DNA of 64,000 bases, from contig JAEDJA010000002.1 in NCBI GenBank assembly GCA_016296575.1, positions 62,001 to 126,000 of the forward strand, given 5' to 3'. Position numbers and translations under genes: made by a program. The notes beneath the pieces were generated by a model. It did not search any database. It was not told the DNA's origin and saw only the letters and a list, made by a program, of their open reading frames with translations. Of this stretch, positions 60,814-64,000 are shown piece after piece. The first letter of the stretch is position 1. Every line of letters begins with the position of its first letter. This DNA is from Treponema sp. (GTDB taxonomy: Bacteria; Spirochaetota; Spirochaetia; Treponematales; Treponemataceae).

Positions 60814-62052
60814 TTATTTATTCTGTTGAGTTGATACATTTCGGCGGAATATATCAGCTACAACACTTAGAGCATCCATTGAAGGAACACTCTGACTCAA
60901 TGGTTTTACAGGGCCTTCCGAAGCGGCAAGCCAGTAACGAACATCATCACTCTGACGGTCTGAAGCACTGCAGGAAGAATCTACTGGAGCAAGTCCTGTT
61001 TTTAATGAAAGACTGCTCTGTCTAGAGGAAGCAAGAAGATTAATTATACTTGTAATATTTTTGTCCTTACTCTGGGAAAGTGCACATACAGAAAGTGCCT
61101 GGAATTTTCTGTCGTTGTTCAAGTTTTTTCCAGGGAAATATACTGTTGAAAACACATTGGCCTTTTTATGTTCAATAAGTCGATGCTGAGAAAGACTATT
61201 TCCCATTGCACAGGTGTAAGCGCCCTCCATAAAGAAAACAAAATCTGTTTCATTCATGTAAAAAGAAGTTCCCGAAATTGATTTATCTGCAACCATTTTT
61301 CTGATTTCCTTAAAGGCTGGATTCAAAAGTCCTCCTTCGGAAATCATTTCCTCCGAAACCTGTGTAAGACTTGTGTATTTTGCATCATTTGCTTTGTAAT
61401 CAGATTTGAATGCCTGGTAAAGTTTTGCTGCAGCATTTTCAAGAACGTCACTTCCATAAACTGCTTCGACATATCCGCCAATAAAATCTACCATTCCATC
61501 ATCTTCTTTTCCAGGAAACATCAGCGGTGCATCTTTATTTTCTGAAGACCATTTTGCAAAATTCTTAAGATCGTCAATTACGCCTAAATATGAAAGACCT
61601 GACTGTTCAAACATTCCACGGTTAATATCAAGAATATAGAAATCATATAAAAGTGGAACTGCATAAACTCCTTTTTTTTCATTGATGAAAGCTTCTTTTG
61701 TTGTTGATGGTGTGTTTGCAATAATCGATTCCTTCTGAACTACCACCTTTGACGAGGTTTTTGCATATTCTTCCACATCAGAATCTAGAGCTGCAAAAAC
61801 CAGTGATGCCTTCTTTAAAGCTTTCTGTGATGACATAGGAATCTGAGGATCAAGAACTTCATAAGTAAATTTAAATTCCTTTCCGTTCTCTTTTTTCATT
61901 GATGAAATTTCGCTTTTTAATGCATCAACGGTTTTCTCATCAAGCTTGTAAAAAACTACGGTTGGTTTATATGTTGCAATAGAAAGAATACCAAAAACTC
62001 CTGCAACAAGAACAACAAAAACGGCAACTGCAATAATAAAAAATTTCTTCAT
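60814..62052 (-). CDS. Membrane-anchored periplasmic binding-protein-like protein
   Basis: 412 residues from the ATG at 62052, where GGGGA lies 5-6 bases upstream. One N-terminal hydrophobic anchor (MKKFFIIAVAVFVVLVAGVF), no lipobox, then an extracellular solute-binding-like fold (KKGVYAVPLLYDFYILDINR, GMVDFIGGYVEAVYG, FVFFMEGAYTCAMGN), as in the sugar-binding proteins of ABC systems. No permease or ATPase genes lie adjacent, so transport is unproven; it may be an orphan sensor. Confidence 0.7.
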   Translation of the reverse strand: MKKFFIIAVAVFVVLVAGVFGILSIATYKPTVVFYKLDEKTVDALKSEISSMKKENGKEFKFTYEVLDPQIPMSSQKALKKASLVFAALDSDVEEYAKTSSKVVVQKESIIANTPSTTKEAFINEKKGVYAVPLLYDFYILDINRGMFEQSGLSYLGVIDDLKNFAKWSSENKDAPLMFPGKEDDGMVDFIGGYVEAVYGSDVLENAAAKLYQAFKSDYKANDAKYTSLTQVSEEMISEGGLLNPAFKEIRKMVADKSISGTSFYMNETDFVFFMEGAYTCAMGNSLSQHRLIEHKKANVFSTVYFPGKNLNNDRKFQALSVCALSQSKDKNITSIINLLASSRQSSLSLKTGLAPVDSSCSASDRQSDDVRYWLAASEGPVKPLSQSVPSMDALSVVADIFRRNVSTQQNK

Positions 62053-62092
62053 ACTAATCCCCATCATATTTTCGATTGCTTTAATTCCCGAC

Positions 62093-62121
62093 TTTACAGA
62101 TTTGTTAAAAGAAAATAAGAT
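62093..62121 (+). promoter_or_regulatory. Candidate promoter of the GH5 gene
   Basis: TTTACA (62093-62098), 17-base spacer, TAAGAT (62116-62121). It is divergent to the binding-protein-like gene. Confidence 0.5.
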
Positions 62122-62149
62122 TAAAGGGATTTTTAACTTGGAGGATCAA

Positions 62150-63178
62150 ATGAGAATGACAAAGAGCCTTGAAGGATACATGAAAGGTGTAAATCTGGGA
62201 GGCTGGCTTTCACAGTGTAATCATACAAAAGAACGCTATGATACATTTATCACAAAGGAAGATTTTGCTGTTATTGCATCTTGGAAATGTGATCATGTTC
62301 GTATTCCTGTTGATTACAATGTTTTTATGAAAAAAGATGGAACCTTTATCCCTGAAGGTTTTAAATATATCGACAACGCAGTTTCCTGGTGCAAAGAATA
62401 CGGATTAAACATGGTTTTAGATATTCACAAAACTGTAGGATTTCACTTTGACCCAAGCGAAAATGAGGTTGGATTTTTTGCCAATCCCGATTATCAGCAA
62501 ATATTTAAGCACATGTGGAAAGAACTGGCCCACCGTTATGGAAATCTTGGAAACTCAGTGATTTTTGAACTGCTTAATGAGGTTACATCTCCATCTTTCA
62601 ATGAAACCTGGAACCGTGTTGCCGTTGAAACAATTGCCGAAATCAGAAAAATTGCACCAAATGTAAAAATTCTGTTTGCCGGTTATTGGAATGGCTCCAT
62701 TGATTCAGTAAAAGATCTGGTTCCACCTCCTGACGAAAATGTAGTTTATAATTTCCACTGCTACTCCCCTCTTATTTTTACTCATCAGGCTGCTCCTTGG
62801 ATGGCTGGAATGCCTACAGACAATTATCACGTTCCATACCCTGTAACTTATGATGATGAAAATGTGCAGCGCGGAAAACCAGCCTACGAAATCATGTGTA
62901 TTCCATGGCCAAAAGGAACTCTTGAAGAAGATTTTGAATCTGCCTGGGCAAACGGCATGAGTCACGCTGAAAAATACGGATCTCCTTTGTACTGCGGAGA
63001 ATACGGTGTTATCGATCTTGCTGATCCAAAATCCACTTTGGCCTGGTACAAATCAATTCACGCTGCCTTCAAAAAAATGAACATTGGACATGCTTTGTGG
63101 AGTTATAAAAGCATGAATTTTGGAATCTCTGATGAGCATTATAAAGACATTTTAAAAGGTATTCTTGAATTAGACTAA
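62150..63178 (+). CDS. Glycoside hydrolase family 5 (cellulase/glucanase-like), cytoplasmic
   Basis: 342 residues from the ATG at 62150, with ribosome binding site GGAGGA (62140-62145); a start at 62102 would precede the site. TIM barrel. GVNLGGWLSQ at the N-terminus, acid/base Glu144 in FELLNEVTS and nucleophile Glu284 in CGEYGV. No signal peptide, so it probably acts on imported oligosaccharides; beta-glucosidase-, exoglucanase- or mannosidase-like specificity is open. Fits a plant-polysaccharide diet. Confidence 0.9.
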   Translation: MRMTKSLEGYMKGVNLGGWLSQCNHTKERYDTFITKEDFAVIASWKCDHVRIPVDYNVFMKKDGTFIPEGFKYIDNAVSWCKEYGLNMVLDIHKTVGFHFDPSENEVGFFANPDYQQIFKHMWKELAHRYGNLGNSVIFELLNEVTSPSFNETWNRVAVETIAEIRKIAPNVKILFAGYWNGSIDSVKDLVPPPDENVVYNFHCYSPLIFTHQAAPWMAGMPTDNYHVPYPVTYDDENVQRGKPAYEIMCIPWPKGTLEEDFESAWANGMSHAEKYGSPLYCGEYGVIDLADPKSTLAWYKSIHAAFKKMNIGHALWSYKSMNFGISDEHYKDILKGILELD

Positions 63179-63198
63179 ACCTAACGGTCTGATCTTCA

Positions 63199-64000
63199 TT
63201 ACTGTGTAATACGTTTCTTTTGCCAGACTCCTGACATGTAACGTATTACACAAACAATCCCCGTAATGTACCAGGTAAGACCATTTGTCATCCAAGCCCC
63301 CCAATAACCTATAACGGCAATATTAGTAAGAAGTACGGCAAATCCAATTCGCCCGATTACTTCGGTAATTCCATTAATCATTGAGAAGCCTGTATCTCCA
63401 GCCCCATTCAAAAGACCTCGAGGAATATAAATCATACCCAGTCCAAAATATGCAAGAGATGTAATTCGCAGGGCTTTAGATGCAATATTGATTACTTCTG
63501 TTTCATCAACAAAGAATCGTGCAATTCCACGGCCAAGTGTATACATTACAACAAGCATCACTGCAGAATAAATGGCTACCATTACTACAGCGCGATGAAA
63601 ACCTTTTTTTACCCGGTCAATTTTTCCAGCTCCAACATTCTGACCTGCATAAGTACTCATGGCCATCTGAAGTGAACCAAATCCCTGCTGAACAATTTGT
63701 TCAACTCGACCTGTAATCGTAAAGGCGGCAACAACAGTGGCACCAAAACGGTTTACTACACTCTGAAGAACAATACAGGAAACTGCAATCAGGGAATTCT
63801 GAAGTGCAATTGGAAGTCCAAGCCGTACAGACATAAAGATAATTTTTCGATGAGGCTTCAGTTCTGCTTTTGTAAGGCGGAAATATGGATTTTTATGAAC
63901 TGCAAAAATAAAACAAGAAACTGCAGACACTAACTGTGAGATTACAGTAGCAAGTGCAACTCCAAATACGCCCATTCCAAGATTAATAACGAACACCAGA
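63199..64000 (-). CDS. MATE-family multidrug/Na efflux protein (5' truncated by window)
   Basis: At least 266 residues are visible, the C-terminal half; the frame stays open to base 64000, so the gene begins beyond. MATE features: GLPIALQNSLIAVSCIVLQS, GRVEQIVQQGFGSLQMAMST with the AGQNVGAGK loop, and several membrane segments. Convergent with the GH5 gene. Substrate unknown. Confidence 0.9.
   Translation of the reverse strand, partial: LVFVINLGMGVFGVALATVISQLVSAVSCFIFAVHKNPYFRLTKAELKPHRKIIFMSVRLGLPIALQNSLIAVSCIVLQSVVNRFGATVVAAFTITGRVEQIVQQGFGSLQMAMSTYAGQNVGAGKIDRVKKGFHRAVVMVAIYSAVMLVVMYTLGRGIARFFVDETEVINIASKALRITSLAYFGLGMIYIPRGLLNGAGDTGFSMINGITEVIGRIGFAVLLTNIAVIGYWGAWMTNGLTWYITGIVCVIRYMSGVWQKKRITQ

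Overview
The window reads as a chromosomal segment of a saccharolytic, gut- or rumen-type Treponema (spirochaete). The evidence is a class I lysyl-tRNA synthetase, tuf directly in front of rpsJ and the S10-spc-alpha ribosomal block, many lipoproteins with spirochaete-style lipoboxes, moderate GC coding DNA with AT-rich spacers, and fermentative genes (pyruvate formate-lyase, transketolase, a GH5 glucanase). The assignment is by recognition only; no database was searched. No tRNA or rRNA gene and no CRISPR array was seen.

Layout. 1-15.1 kb (+ strand, one gene reversed): the 3' part of a fused PurL (FGAM synthase), a lipoprotein translationally coupled to two CNNM/CBS (CorC-HlyC type) membrane proteins, an outer-membrane-like protein, a reversed DTW-domain tRNA-modification gene, an SH3 lipoprotein, and an acyl-CoA synthetase / FabF / class I LysRS group behind a good sigma70 promoter. 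15.1-26.6 kb is the accessory region. It holds two of the window's three copies of a palindromic MITE-like element, a DUF4160/DUF2442 small-protein pair, an NfeD/SPFH pair, a DUF4143 ATPase behind a 33-bp-period repeat array, and a 1853-residue secreted RHS/YD-repeat protein. The RHS protein ends in a cysteine-peptidase-like domain and is followed by a small exported protein that could be its immunity partner.

26.6-46.5 kb (- strand): transketolase, a PtsN-like EIIA, an unknown 483-residue protein and a CBS-CBS-ACT-like protein. A strong intrinsic terminator separates these from the tuf-rpsJ...rplQ operon (read right to left), which closes with a small zinc-ribbon protein. A 638-bp spacer upstream of tuf has no convincing gene but contains a GC-richer, hairpin-rich patch.

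46.5-64 kb: serine acetyltransferase; pyruvate formate-lyase with a strong promoter and a roughly 150-nt structured leader; NifU-like and SlyD proteins; a PrsW-like membrane protease; a radical SAM (spore photoproduct lyase-like) protein; a Y-family polymerase with a YolD-like partner under an operator-like palindrome; a glycosidase-like TIM-barrel protein; a reversed ParE/GyrB, cardiolipin synthase and binding-protein-like cluster; a GH5 glucanase; and the 3' part of a MATE transporter.

The most interesting items are the RHS toxin/immunity candidate, the 33-bp repeat array before the DUF4143 ATPase, the palindromic dispersed element, the pflB leader, the patch upstream of tuf, and three promoters whose -10 boxes sit 6-8 nt from the start codon (possible leaderless mRNAs).
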